A stretch of 14,030 bases of DNA from an uncultured Clostridia bacterium. GTDB lineage: Bacteria; Bacillota; Clostridia; TANB77; CAG-508. A program made the translations under genes and the position numbers. Location: the NCBI GenBank assembly GCA_948517135.1, contig CAORJJ010000055.1, forward strand, positions 1 to 14,030. Direction: 5' to 3'. The notes beneath the pieces were generated by a model that saw nothing but the letters and a program-made list of their open reading frames with translations, ran no database searches and was not told where the DNA came from. This document shows, piece by piece, positions 7,112 through 13,927 of this stretch (position 1 is its first letter; each line of letters begins with the position of its first letter).

Positions 7112-7747
7112 TTATTCAACTTCTATTAATTCATATTCTTTATTTCCAAATCCTAATTTATAAGCACTTTCTATTGTATGTATACCATGTCTAGAGTTTA
7201 CTCTTTCTAAAAAATGTTCTTTCCTTGGATCATCAGATTCTTTTACTAAATCTATACATGCTTGATCTATTGCTATTGGATCAAGTGATGCAAGTATTCC
7301 AATATCTTTCATACATGGATCTTCAGCTACACTACAACAATCACAATCAACAGACATGTTACACATTATATTAATATAAGCAATATTTTCTTTAAAATAT
7401 TCAACTATTGATTTTGCACTATCAGCCATTGCCTCTAGAAATTCATCCTGCTTTGCTACCATATCCCACAATTTAGTTTGATCTTGAGTTTTTCCAGCTG
7501 TATGAATCCAAGCTTTTCCTCTTGATGAGGCACAACCAATAGATAATTGTTTCAATGTTCCACCATAACCTCCCATTGGATGCCCTTTAAAGTGTGATAA
7601 CACAAGCATTGAATTATAATTTGCTATATTTCTTCCAACAAAATTTTCTTTAATTACTTTTCCATCAGGTATTTGAAGAACTATATCATTAACTTCTGCA
7701 TCCATAATATCCACATCAAAATATTTAGTCCATCCATGATTTTCCAC
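7112..7747 (-). CDS. DUF362 (Fe-S centre-like) protein, N-terminally truncated
   Basis: The 211-residue frame matches only the C-terminal two-thirds of DUF362/COG2768 proteins, which are usually 300 or more residues long. Recognisable stretches are HGWTKYFDVDIMDAE at the very start, LSHFKGHPMGGYGGTLKQ (about 50-67), IGCASSRGKAW, the cysteine-rich SVDCDCCSVAEDPC (about 132-145) and the DPIAIDQACIDLV segment. The only upstream in-frame start is a GTG at 7745-7747 with AGAAGG directly against it, a poor spacing. The frame stays open 22 more codons upstream to a TGA but has no ATG and does not resemble the missing N-terminus. About 100 residues therefore seem lost by deletion, and the gene is probably non-functional or a minimal domain. 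The family's biochemical role is unknown; the cysteines suggest metal or Fe-S binding. It converges on the NAPRTase gene and has no clear promoter. Confidence 0.8.
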   Translation of the reverse strand: MENHGWTKYFDVDIMDAEVNDIVLQIPDGKVIKENFVGRNIANYNSMLVLSHFKGHPMGGYGGTLKQLSIGCASSRGKAWIHTAGKTQDQTKLWDMVAKQDEFLEAMADSAKSIVEYFKENIAYINIMCNMSVDCDCCSVAEDPCMKDIGILASLDPIAIDQACIDLVKESDDPRKEHFLERVNSRHGIHTIESAYKLGFGNKEYELIEVE

Positions 7748-7831
7748 CCTTCTATTAAAGTTTTCTATAAACTCATAAATTATTTTATTAACTCTACTTT
7801 CTATTCTTATAAAATATCATATCGTAAAAAA

Positions 7832-7894
7832 ATTATCAATATTAAGTTTTGTTACATTTTTGTAATTGATAATGTATTCTATATTAGATATAAT
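7832..7894 (+). promoter_or_regulatory. Promoter of the HD-GYP-like gene with overlapping inverted repeat
   Basis: TTGATA (7866-7871), a 17-bp spacer and TATAAT (7889-7894). A perfect inverted repeat ATTATCAAT (7832-7840) / ATTGATAAT (7865-7873) has its right arm on the -35 box, and a second pair TTACA/TGTAA (7852-7856, 7861-7865) is nested inside. The layout fits a repressor operator or a stem in DNA, but the regulator is unknown. The leader to the ATG at 7949 is about 50 nt and carries AAGGAG. Confidence 0.7.
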
Positions 7895-7948
7895 TTCTAA
7901 TATAAATTTTAATTAAGGGAATATATTAAAAATCAAAAGGAGAAAATT

Positions 7949-9565
7949 ATGGCTAAATATACAATTGCCACTATTGGAGGTACAGAAGAAGCAAAAAGAT
8001 ATTTTGAACAAGCACAAGCTGAATTATCTAGTTTTGATCTAGATAGCAATAATACAGTAAAATTTATAGATTTAACAGAAATGGACTCAAAAAGCATACA
8101 ATCCCTTGGTACAATTACTTCTGTTATGTATTTTACAGATATACATGACTCTTCTAATCATAATGAAGTTTTACCAGCTGTACTAAAAAGATTACCAGAA
8201 ATATCAGATTTAAGTGTTTTTGCCTTATCTCATAATGAAGTAACAGAAAATGAACAACTTCAAGAACAAGAAAAAATTTTAGGTTATGTGAAAGATAAAT
8301 TCCCACAATTAACAGCAGCTGATATTCCTGTATTCCCTGTTAATATTAATTCTGAAAAAGAAATGAAAGCTTTTATAAATGGGTTTATTAAACCAGATGT
8401 TATTTCTTTTTCTGATTTTGTAGGAGATATTGAAAAAGTTACTGAAGAAAAAACAAAGGCAATTGTTGATCTAGTTATGACTGCAATTGATGAAAAACAT
8501 GATTATACAGCAGGACATGTTCAAAGAGTTTCTAAATATGTAGAACAATTTGTTGATGAACTTGATTTCACTTCAGAAGAAAAAAAGCAAGCAATTCTAT
8601 CAGCAAAACTACATGATATCGGAAAATTAGGTGTTCCATATGAAATCTTAGCATCAGATAGAGCTCTTTCTAATGAAGAACGTGACCAAATTGATTATCA
8701 TAGTAGTATGGGGGCTGGATTATTAAAGTTTGCAGTATATCATGATGAAAATTTAGAAAGTGTAATTACTAAAGATGTAATAGAAGGCATTGAAGGACAT
8801 CACGATAAAGGTGAAGGTGCTCACAAATTTGCTTCTGTAATAGCTGTTGCAGACTGTATAGATGCTATGACATCTCAAAGAGCCTACAATGCTCCTAAAC
8901 ATGTATTAGCTTGTTTTAGAGATTTATATTTTAATTCACATGTAAAAAAAGAGAATCCTCAATTTGCAAAAGCACCAGCTAAAGCTGCAATTATATCTCT
9001 TGGAAAAAACCTTGCTTCTTTAGGATATAGCCCTTTAGACATGTTTTCTAATCTTGATAATCAAAGAGAAGCTCAAGTTGATGCTGGAATTAGACAAATA
9101 TTTGAAGATTATGAAAGTGAACATGGAAAATTTGAAATTGGAAAAAATCCTGATGGAAAAGCTTTTTGTGCTATGGGATTTCGTTTGACAGAAGATGGAC
9201 ATCTTGAATTTAGAGATGAAGGTTCCCCTATTTATGATAAAGAAGCTTCTTTCCAATCTGAATTCGCATTTCAAAAAGGAAAGTTTGCAAAAGATAAAGG
9301 TATATCTGTTGATAAATTATCTATGCAAGAGGAATCTGAACTTGCTCAAAAAGCTAGTAGTATACTAAAAGCTCAAAGTGAAGAAGGAAAAAAAGCTTTA
9401 CAAAATGCTCGTTCTTATAAACGTAGTATCCCTAGTGAAGTATTAGAAGCTACAAGTGAAGATCCAGAATATAATTTAAGTGGATGTACAGAAATGACTA
9501 GAGGAACTCAACAAGCAGTTAGAGAAGAAACTACTCCTGTTCAAGAAAATTCATTTGAAAAATAA
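7949..9565 (+). CDS. HD-GYP-related phosphohydrolase with receiver-like N-terminus
   Basis: 538 residues; ATG with AAGGAG at 7937-7942. The middle (about 165-335) is an HD-type metal-dependent phosphohydrolase domain of the HD-GYP branch: H190 (TAGHVQRVSKY), H222/D223 in AKLHDIGKLGVPYEIL, H251, H284/H285 and D302 in AVADCIDAMTSQRAY. The GYP loop is shortened: GHHDKGEG runs straight into the FASVIAVAD helix, so the eponymous G-Y-P residues are absent while the metal ligands remain. Residues 1-150 alternate about five strands and helices as in a receiver domain and have D64 after the third strand, but lack the acidic pair and the conserved lysine, so it is at best a degenerate receiver. The tail (about 430-538) is charged, low in hydrophobics and probably disordered. 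A c-di-GMP phosphodiesterase or a general signalling nucleotide hydrolase is possible; substrate uncertain. It is a single-gene transcript with its own promoter and terminator. Confidence 0.8.
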   Translation: MAKYTIATIGGTEEAKRYFEQAQAELSSFDLDSNNTVKFIDLTEMDSKSIQSLGTITSVMYFTDIHDSSNHNEVLPAVLKRLPEISDLSVFALSHNEVTENEQLQEQEKILGYVKDKFPQLTAADIPVFPVNINSEKEMKAFINGFIKPDVISFSDFVGDIEKVTEEKTKAIVDLVMTAIDEKHDYTAGHVQRVSKYVEQFVDELDFTSEEKKQAILSAKLHDIGKLGVPYEILASDRALSNEERDQIDYHSSMGAGLLKFAVYHDENLESVITKDVIEGIEGHHDKGEGAHKFASVIAVADCIDAMTSQRAYNAPKHVLACFRDLYFNSHVKKENPQFAKAPAKAAIISLGKNLASLGYSPLDMFSNLDNQREAQVDAGIRQIFEDYESEHGKFEIGKNPDGKAFCAMGFRLTEDGHLEFRDEGSPIYDKEASFQSEFAFQKGKFAKDKGISVDKLSMQEESELAQKASSILKAQSEEGKKALQNARSYKRSIPSEVLEATSEDPEYNLSGCTEMTRGTQQAVREETTPVQENSFEK

Positions 9566-9596
9566 AAAAAGACGATACAAAATGTATCGTCTTTTT
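9566..9596. terminator. Bidirectional intrinsic terminator after the HD-GYP-like gene
   Basis: A 14-bp perfect stem: AAAAAGACGATACA (9566-9579), AAA loop, TGTATCGTCTTTTT (9583-9596). The A-run on one side and T-run on the other make it work in both directions. It starts one base after the plus-strand stop and overlaps the stop codon (9595-9597) of the convergent gene. Confidence 0.92.
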
Positions 9597-10095
9597 AACG
9601 TGCATCATCATCCATTTCTTTATTAAGATTATTATTATCTTTTTCTGACTTTTCAGTATTAACTTCAATTTCTTCAATCTTTAATCCTTCACTTTTTTGG
9701 CTATCCTCATGCATTTTTTCTAATTCTTTTTCTGTATACCACATAAAATGTGTATATATACCTAAACTAGGAATTTTTCTTAATACTTTTGGACTAAAGC
9801 CTGGTCTGATATCTTCACCGTTTAGTATTCTATCTTTTAACCTAATACCATTTAATTCGGCTTGAGCTACGGCATATTGCATTTCTGCCTGAATTCCACT
9901 AGTTCTTACATCTTTTAATTCATCAATTTTTTCATATACTTCTTCTGGAATATTATCATTCTTTTCTCCAGTTAAAATATAATTTCTAACAATTGCCATA
10001 GGTACTTTATCTTCAAGCTCTCTTAATCCTTGATGAAAAGTTTTTACTTTTCTCCAAGTAGATCTTGCATATGCAACTTCATAATCTTCTTCCAT
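9595..10095 (-). CDS. Hypothetical protein, helical with acidic C-terminal tail
   Basis: I do not recognise a family. The 166-residue product is soluble and predominantly helical, with no signal peptide or membrane segment. Residues 1-130 are a compact-looking region with a run of aromatic and basic residues (TWRKVKTFHQGL at about 13-24) and a motif-like stretch GIRLKDRILNGEDIRPGFSPKVL (spanning 83-105). Residues 131-166 are dominated by E, K, N and D and are probably disordered. The ATG at 10095 has AAAGGAGA upstream, and a good promoter precedes it, so it is very likely a real, independently expressed gene. It converges with the HD-GYP-like gene and shares its terminator, and is divergent from the 158-residue hypothetical; no functional link can be shown. 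Confidence 0.75.
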   Translation of the reverse strand: MEEDYEVAYARSTWRKVKTFHQGLRELEDKVPMAIVRNYILTGEKNDNIPEEVYEKIDELKDVRTSGIQAEMQYAVAQAELNGIRLKDRILNGEDIRPGFSPKVLRKIPSLGIYTHFMWYTEKELEKMHEDSQKSEGLKIEEIEVNTEKSEKDNNNLNKEMDDDAR

Positions 10096-10118
10096 AATTC
10101 TCTCCTTTATCTAAACTC

Positions 10119-10147
10119 ACTATAACATATAATTTTTTTAATGTAAA
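10119..10147 (-). promoter_or_regulatory. Promoter of the 166-residue hypothetical gene
   Basis: On the minus strand TTTACA (10142-10147), a 17-bp spacer and TATAGT (10119-10124), with the AAAGGAGA ribosome binding site following. The -35 overlaps the left arm of an inverted repeat AATGTAA-N9-TTACATT (10140-10162). Confidence 0.65.
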
Positions 10148-10162
10148 TTATTTTATTACATT
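10140..10162. repeat. Inverted repeat between divergent promoters
   Basis: Perfect 7-bp arms AATGTAA (10140-10146) and TTACATT (10156-10162) around 9 A/T-rich bases. It covers the -35 of the leftward promoter and lies just upstream of the rightward one, so it could be a shared operator. In such AT-rich DNA a chance dyad is also plausible. Confidence 0.4.
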
Positions 10163-10175
10163 TTTTTAAAAATAA

Positions 10176-10205
10176 TTGACCTTATATTTTTAATTGATGT
10201 ATAAT
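10176..10205 (+). promoter_or_regulatory. Promoter of the 158-residue hypothetical gene
   Basis: TTGACC (10176-10181), an 18-bp spacer and TATAAT (10200-10205). It is followed by a short leader with AAGGAG at 10225-10230, 7 bases before the ATG. Confidence 0.7.
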
Positions 10206-10237
10206 ATCTATGGGGAAATTGTCTAAGGAGAATATTA

Positions 10238-10714
10238 ATGACTGTAGCTTACAAAGAAGCATTAGTTGAATTACTAGAAATTTTAAAACATACAGATCAA
10301 GAAGACGTTAATAAAATACCAAAGAAATTACTAGTTTTTTTTAGAAAAAATGCATCAACAACTTATAAATTTAAAATTGATGAAAATGTTGAAATAAGAA
10401 ATTTAAAATTAAAAAAAGAAACAAAAGGATTATTAACAATGATTTATCGTAACTATTGGTGTTCAATTGAAGAACGCCCTAAATATGATAAACTTCTTCA
10501 AAATAATCAAAAGAAATTTGATGATGCTTTAAGAGAAAAATATAATCCTGATAAAATTTTTGAAAAGAAACAAACTATTCAAACAGAACCTGAAATTTGT
10601 GAAGAACAAACTCAATATATAGAACAATCTATTACTGAATATAAAGAAACATTCTTTACAAAAATAGTTGAAAGATTTAAAAATTTTATTCAAAAATTTG
10701 CACATTCAAATTAA
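10238..10714 (+). CDS. Hypothetical protein, small helical
   Basis: I do not recognise a named family. The 158-residue product is basic. The N-terminal 95 residues look like a folded helical domain: YKEALVELLEILKHTD at 5-20, then a KIPKKLLVFFRKN helix, a short IDENVEIRNLKLKKETKGLL stretch, and a conserved-looking MIYRNYWCSIEERPKYDKLL. Residues about 100-140 are rich in Q, E and T and likely a linker; a terminal amphipathic, lysine/phenylalanine-rich helix (about 138-156, TFFTKIVERFKNFIQKFA) could contact membrane or a partner. There is no signal peptide. AAGGAG stands 7 bases before the ATG, and a well-formed promoter and terminator bracket it, so it is a monocistronic real gene. It is divergent from the 166-residue hypothetical. 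Confidence 0.75.
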   Translation: MTVAYKEALVELLEILKHTDQEDVNKIPKKLLVFFRKNASTTYKFKIDENVEIRNLKLKKETKGLLTMIYRNYWCSIEERPKYDKLLQNNQKKFDDALREKYNPDKIFEKKQTIQTEPEICEEQTQYIEQSITEYKETFFTKIVERFKNFIQKFAHSN

Positions 10715-10725
10715 TATAAAAAGAT

Positions 10726-10758
10726 AAAAAGATGAAAGAACTAAACTTTCATCTTTTT
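10726..10758. terminator. Bidirectional intrinsic terminator between 158-residue hypothetical and HD hydrolase
   Basis: A perfect 13-bp stem AAAAAGATGAAAG (10726-10738) / CTTTCATCTTTTT (10746-10758) with a 7-base loop. It overlaps the TAG stop (10741-10743) of the convergent HD gene, so that gene's last codons form part of the stem. Confidence 0.9.
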
Positions 10759-11313
10759 CATTTCTTCTTCTATCTTATCTTCACTTTCTCTCATTGCAAA
10801 AATTGTTTTTTCAAATAATTCATTTAATTCCCAACCAAGTTGTTCTGCACCTTGTTTTATTGTATCTCTTGAACATCCTGCTGCAAATTTTTTATCTTTA
10901 AATTTCTTTTTTAAACTTGAAACTTCCATATCTTTTGTACTTTGTGATGGACGCATTTTAGCACTTGCCCAGATTAATCCTGTCAATTCATCTGTTGCAA
11001 ATAGTATTTTTTCCATTTCCTTTTCTGGTTTTATATCAGAACAAATCCCATAACCATGACTACAAATTGCATGAATCATTTCTTCATTTGCATTTATTTC
11101 TTTTAATAACTCAGGAGCTTTTTTACAATGTTGTTCTGGATATTCTTCAAAATCAATATCATGTAATAATCCCACAAGTCCCCAAAATTCTTCATCTTCT
11201 CCATTTTTATTTGCAAAATATCTCATAACATTTTCTACTGTTAATGCATGTCTTATATGAAATTCCTCTTTATTATATTTTTTTAATAAATTAATTGCAT
11301 CTTCTCTATTCAT
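10741..11313 (-). CDS. HD-domain hydrolase (HDIG-like)
   Basis: Metal-dependent phosphohydrolase of the HD superfamily, 190 residues. Visible: HIRHALTVENVMRYFA with H22, the HD pair H51/D52 in GLLHDIDFEEYPEQH (also H62), H81 and H86 in IHAICSHGYG, and the distal D108 in FATDELTGLIWA. The set of His/Asp ligands looks complete. The C-terminal third holds SLKKKFKDKKFAAGCSRD and a lysine/glutamate-rich helix. Uncharacterised short HD hydrolases of this type are common in Clostridia; the substrate is not known. I start at the ATG at 11313, which has AAGGGAG a few bases upstream; an in-frame start at 11373 would pass through the terminator stem of the upstream metal operon. A TATAAT at 11333-11338 is too close to the ribosome binding site to be a convincing promoter, so its transcription start is unclear; read-through from the metal operon is possible. 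Confidence 0.88.
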   Translation of the reverse strand: MNREDAINLLKKYNKEEFHIRHALTVENVMRYFANKNGEDEEFWGLVGLLHDIDFEEYPEQHCKKAPELLKEINANEEMIHAICSHGYGICSDIKPEKEMEKILFATDELTGLIWASAKMRPSQSTKDMEVSSLKKKFKDKKFAAGCSRDTIKQGAEQLGWELNELFEKTIFAMRESEDKIEEEMKKMKV

Positions 11314-11354
11314 ACTACTTCTCCCTTCGAATATTATAACTACTATTTTAACAT

Positions 11355-11386
11355 AAATGAGAGTAGGTATCAATCTACTCTCATTT
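11355..11386 (-). terminator. Intrinsic terminator of the metal efflux operon
   Basis: A perfect 12-bp stem AAATGAGAGTAG (11355-11366) / CTACTCTCATTT (11375-11386) with an 8-base loop, a few bases past the ATPase stop. On the minus strand it is followed by a T-rich but not pure T tract (ATGTTAAAATAG), so termination may be incomplete. Confidence 0.8.
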
Positions 11387-11391
11387 GTTAA

Positions 11392-13233
11392 TTACTTATT
11401 TTTTACTCTTAACATTCTTAATGAATTTATTATTGCAATAACAGCAACCCCTACATCTGCAAAAACAGCTTCCCACATTGTAGATATACCAAAAGCACTC
11501 AATATTAATACTAAAATTTTAACAAAAATTGCAAACACTATATTTTCTTTTACAATTCTCATATTTTTCTTAGATAATTTAATCGCATCTAATATTTTCG
11601 ATGGCTCATCTGTCATTATTACAATATCAGCAGCTTCAATTGCAGAATCTGCTCCAAGACCTCCCATTGCAATTCCAATATCTGCGAGTGCTAGAACTGG
11701 TGCATCATTTATTCCATCTCCTGCAAAAGCAAGCTTTCCTTTTTCACTTTTTTGTTTCATTAATTCTTCAACTTTTTCAACTTTGCCATCTGGTAATAAT
11801 TCTGTATAAACAGAATTTATATTAATTTTACTTGCAACACTTTCTCCAACTTCCTTTTTATCTCCTGTAAGCATTACTGTTTTAATTTTTTTTGAATTTA
11901 AACTATTTATAGTAATTTTAGAATCTTGTTTTATTCTATCTGAAATTAAAATATACCCTGAGTATTTTCTATTTATTGCAACATATAAGATTGTACCAAT
12001 TTCATTACAAATTTCAAAATTAATTTTGTTTTCTTTCATTAATTTCTCATTGCCAACTAAAACTTCTTTATTATCTACAATAGCAAAAATTCCTTGACCA
12101 GATATTTCTTCTGTTTTTGAAATTAGTTTTTCATCAACTTTGTTTTTATAAACATTTTTTATTGATTTTGATATTGGATGATTTGAATAGTATTCACTAT
12201 GTACAGCAAATTTTAACAATTCTTGTTCTTCAATTCCAATTGCATTTATTTTTTGAACTTCAAATACTCCTTCTGTTAAAGTGCCTGTTTTATCGAAAAC
12301 AATTATTTCAGTCTTAGATAAAGCCTCTAAATAATTACTTCCTTTAATTAAAATTCCTAACTTTGAAGCTCCTCCAATCCCTCCAAAAAAACTTAAAGGA
12401 ATTGATATTACTAAAGCACATGGACATGAAACAACTAAAAAAGATAATGCTCTATAAACCCAATCTACAAATGTTGCTTCTTTAATTATTATTGGTGGTA
12501 AAATTGCTATAAAAACTGCTATTATAACAACTATTGGAGTATAATATCTTGCAAATTTTGTTATAAAATTTTCAGATTTGGATTTTCTGCTACTAGCATT
12601 TTCTACTAAGTTCAATATTTTGCTTACAGTAGATTCTCCAAATTCTTTTGATACTTTTATTTTTATTAAACCATTAAGATTAATACAACCACTCAAAACT
12701 TCTTCATTTTCTTCTACTTCTCTTGGTATAGATTCTCCTGTTAAAGCTTTAGTGTCTAAACTAGTTTTTCCTTCAATAATAGTTCCATCTAATGGTACTT
12801 TTTCTCCTGGTTTTACAATAATTATTTCCCCTATTTTAACATCATCTGGATTTACCTTCTCTTCTTTACCATCTCTGAATACATTTGCATAATCTGGTCT
12901 AATATTCATAAGACTTGATATTGATTTTCTTGATTTATCAACTGCATAGCTTTGAAATAATTCTCCAACTTGGTAAAAAAGCATTACTGCAACAGCTTCT
13001 GAAAGTTCACCAATTGCAAATGCTCCAAGTGTAGCTACTGACATAAGAAAATTTTCATCAAATACTTTTCCTCTAAATATGTTTCTAATTGCTTTTTTCA
13101 GAATATTTAATCCTACCAATAGGTAACTTATTAAATATAAAGTTTTATTTACCCAAATGCTTGGAAAAGGTATTGCTATTGCTAATATAAATAATATAGA
13201 AGCTATAATAATTTTAATTGCTCTTTTTTTCAT
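11392..13233 (-). CDS. cadA: P-IB-type ATPase, Zn/Cd/Pb exporter without N-terminal HMA domain
   Basis: ATP-driven heavy-metal efflux pump in the cytoplasmic membrane, 613 residues. Motifs in order: actuator TGES 165-168, transport-site CPC 270-272, phosphorylated D314 in DKTGT, HP 352-353 in the nucleotide domain, TGD 456-458, GDGINDAP 505-512. Around eight membrane helices are expected: four before the actuator (two short N-terminal, then two at about 60-95), two around 233-285 and two at about 565-605. K572 in the seventh and D593 (FADVGVAVIAIIN) in the eighth are the pair typical of Zn2+/Cd2+/Pb2+ pumps (ZntA/CadA), not copper ones. The N-terminal metal-binding domain usual in CadA is missing but is encoded just upstream as a separate gene. 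AGGAGG overlaps that gene's stop, so the two are translationally close. It is the last gene of the operon and is followed by a terminator. Confidence 0.95.
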   Translation of the reverse strand: MKKRAIKIIIASILFILAIAIPFPSIWVNKTLYLISYLLVGLNILKKAIRNIFRGKVFDENFLMSVATLGAFAIGELSEAVAVMLFYQVGELFQSYAVDKSRKSISSLMNIRPDYANVFRDGKEEKVNPDDVKIGEIIIVKPGEKVPLDGTIIEGKTSLDTKALTGESIPREVEENEEVLSGCINLNGLIKIKVSKEFGESTVSKILNLVENASSRKSKSENFITKFARYYTPIVVIIAVFIAILPPIIIKEATFVDWVYRALSFLVVSCPCALVISIPLSFFGGIGGASKLGILIKGSNYLEALSKTEIIVFDKTGTLTEGVFEVQKINAIGIEEQELLKFAVHSEYYSNHPISKSIKNVYKNKVDEKLISKTEEISGQGIFAIVDNKEVLVGNEKLMKENKINFEICNEIGTILYVAINRKYSGYILISDRIKQDSKITINSLNSKKIKTVMLTGDKKEVGESVASKININSVYTELLPDGKVEKVEELMKQKSEKGKLAFAGDGINDAPVLALADIGIAMGGLGADSAIEAADIVIMTDEPSKILDAIKLSKKNMRIVKENIVFAIFVKILVLILSAFGISTMWEAVFADVGVAVIAIINSLRMLRVKNK

Positions 13234-13245
13234 TTTCGCCTCCTA

Positions 13246-13467
13246 CTAGATTTCTTTTACAATGCAATCTGGTTCTTCTCTTTTTATTATCTTTTTTACT
13301 TTTTTCATAACTTCTTCTTTTTCAGCTTCTTCACATTCAATTATCATTTTTTCTCCCATAAAATTGATAGTCGCTTCTTTTATTCCATCTACTTTATTTA
13401 TTTCTCTTTCTAACTCTGCTGCACAGTTTGCACAATCTATTCCTTTAATTTCAAAATTATATTTCAT
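13246..13467 (-). CDS. Free-standing HMA heavy-metal-binding domain protein
   Basis: A 73-residue cytosolic protein that is essentially one HMA ferredoxin-like domain, with the metal-binding loop GIDCANCAAEL (C12 and C15). An aspartate before the first cysteine (DCxxC) is the form seen in ZntA/CadA N-termini rather than in copper chaperones, so Zn2+, Cd2+ or Pb2+ is the likely ligand; C68 near the end could add a thiol. It stands between the repressor and pump genes, with 12 bp to the pump start, and probably delivers metal to the HMA-less ATPase or acts as its detached N-terminal domain. The ATG at 13467 is chosen because GGAGGG lies 8 bases upstream; an upstream in-frame start at 13503 would overlap the repressor gene. 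Confidence 0.92.
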   Translation of the reverse strand: MKYNFEIKGIDCANCAAELEREINKVDGIKEATINFMGEKMIIECEEAEKEEVMKKVKKIIKREEPDCIVKEI

Positions 13468-13486
13468 TTCATTTACCCTCCAAAAT

Positions 13487-13849
13487 TTATTTTTTATGTT
13501 CAATATGTTCTATTCCTACTTCAAAAACTTCTTTTACATGTTCATCATCTAACATATAAAAAACCTCTTTTCCAATCTTTTTACATTTTACAATTCCAGC
13601 TCTTCTAAGTGTTCCTAATTGATGTGATATTGAAGATTTACTCATATTTAAAATATTTGCAATATCACATACACATAATTCATTTTGATCTAATGCAAAT
13701 AGTATTTTTACTCTTGTAGTATCACCTAATATCTTAAAAAATTCTGCTACTCTGTTTATAGTATCATCATCTTTCATCTTAGAAATAGTATTATTAACAC
13801 TATCTTCATGTATTATATTACAATCACATACAAATTCATTTTTCGACAT
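13487..13849 (-). CDS. ArsR/SmtB-family metal-responsive repressor (CadC-like)
   Basis: Dimeric winged-helix repressor, 120 residues, first gene of the metal efflux operon, presumably repressing it until Zn/Cd/Pb binds. A cysteine-containing N-terminus (FVCDCNIIHED, C8 and C10) and ELCVCDIANIL (C59 and C61) resemble the alpha3N site of CadC-type sensors. The helix-turn-helix MSKSSISHQLGTLRRAGIVK (about 69-88) is classic. Near the C-terminus DDEHVKEVFEVGIEHIEH supplies the Asp/His and His/Glu spacing of the SmtB-type alpha5 site. So both site types appear present, as in CadC. AAAGGAGA precedes the ATG at 13849. A strong promoter with a perfect palindrome at the start of transcription lies upstream, consistent with autorepression. 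A Cd/Pb-first sensor or a zinc sensor are both possible. Confidence 0.94.
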   Translation of the reverse strand: MSKNEFVCDCNIIHEDSVNNTISKMKDDDTINRVAEFFKILGDTTRVKILFALDQNELCVCDIANILNMSKSSISHQLGTLRRAGIVKCKKIGKEVFYMLDDEHVKEVFEVGIEHIEHKK

Positions 13850-13868
13850 ATTTTCTCCTTTCTTTCGT

Positions 13869-13896
13869 TAATAGTTGAATATTTATTCAACTATTA
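13869..13896. promoter_or_regulatory. ArsR/SmtB operator, 13-2-13 palindrome
   Basis: Perfect inverted repeat TAATAGTTGAATA-TT-TATTCAACTATTA. Its core TTGAATA..TATTCAA matches the 12-2-12 operators of SmtB/CadC/CzrA-type repressors. It sits just downstream of the -10 box and over the expected transcription start, where bound repressor would block RNA polymerase. Confidence 0.9.
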
Positions 13897-13898
13897 TA

Positions 13899-13927
13899 AG
13901 TATATATAATATTTTATTTGTTGTCAA
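13899..13927 (-). promoter_or_regulatory. Sigma-A promoter of the metal efflux operon
   Basis: On the minus strand a perfect TTGACA (13922-13927), a 17-bp spacer and TATACT (13899-13904). The start site is expected near 13892, inside the palindromic operator. Strong promoter under repression is the usual design of such operons. Beyond it, bases 13928-14030 are AT-rich with nothing I can name. Confidence 0.85.

Noticed and set aside
11333..11338. TATAAT upstream of the HD hydrolase gene as a -10 box
   Set aside because: The implied start site would fall within the ribosome binding site and no -35 is found at proper spacing; probably a chance match.
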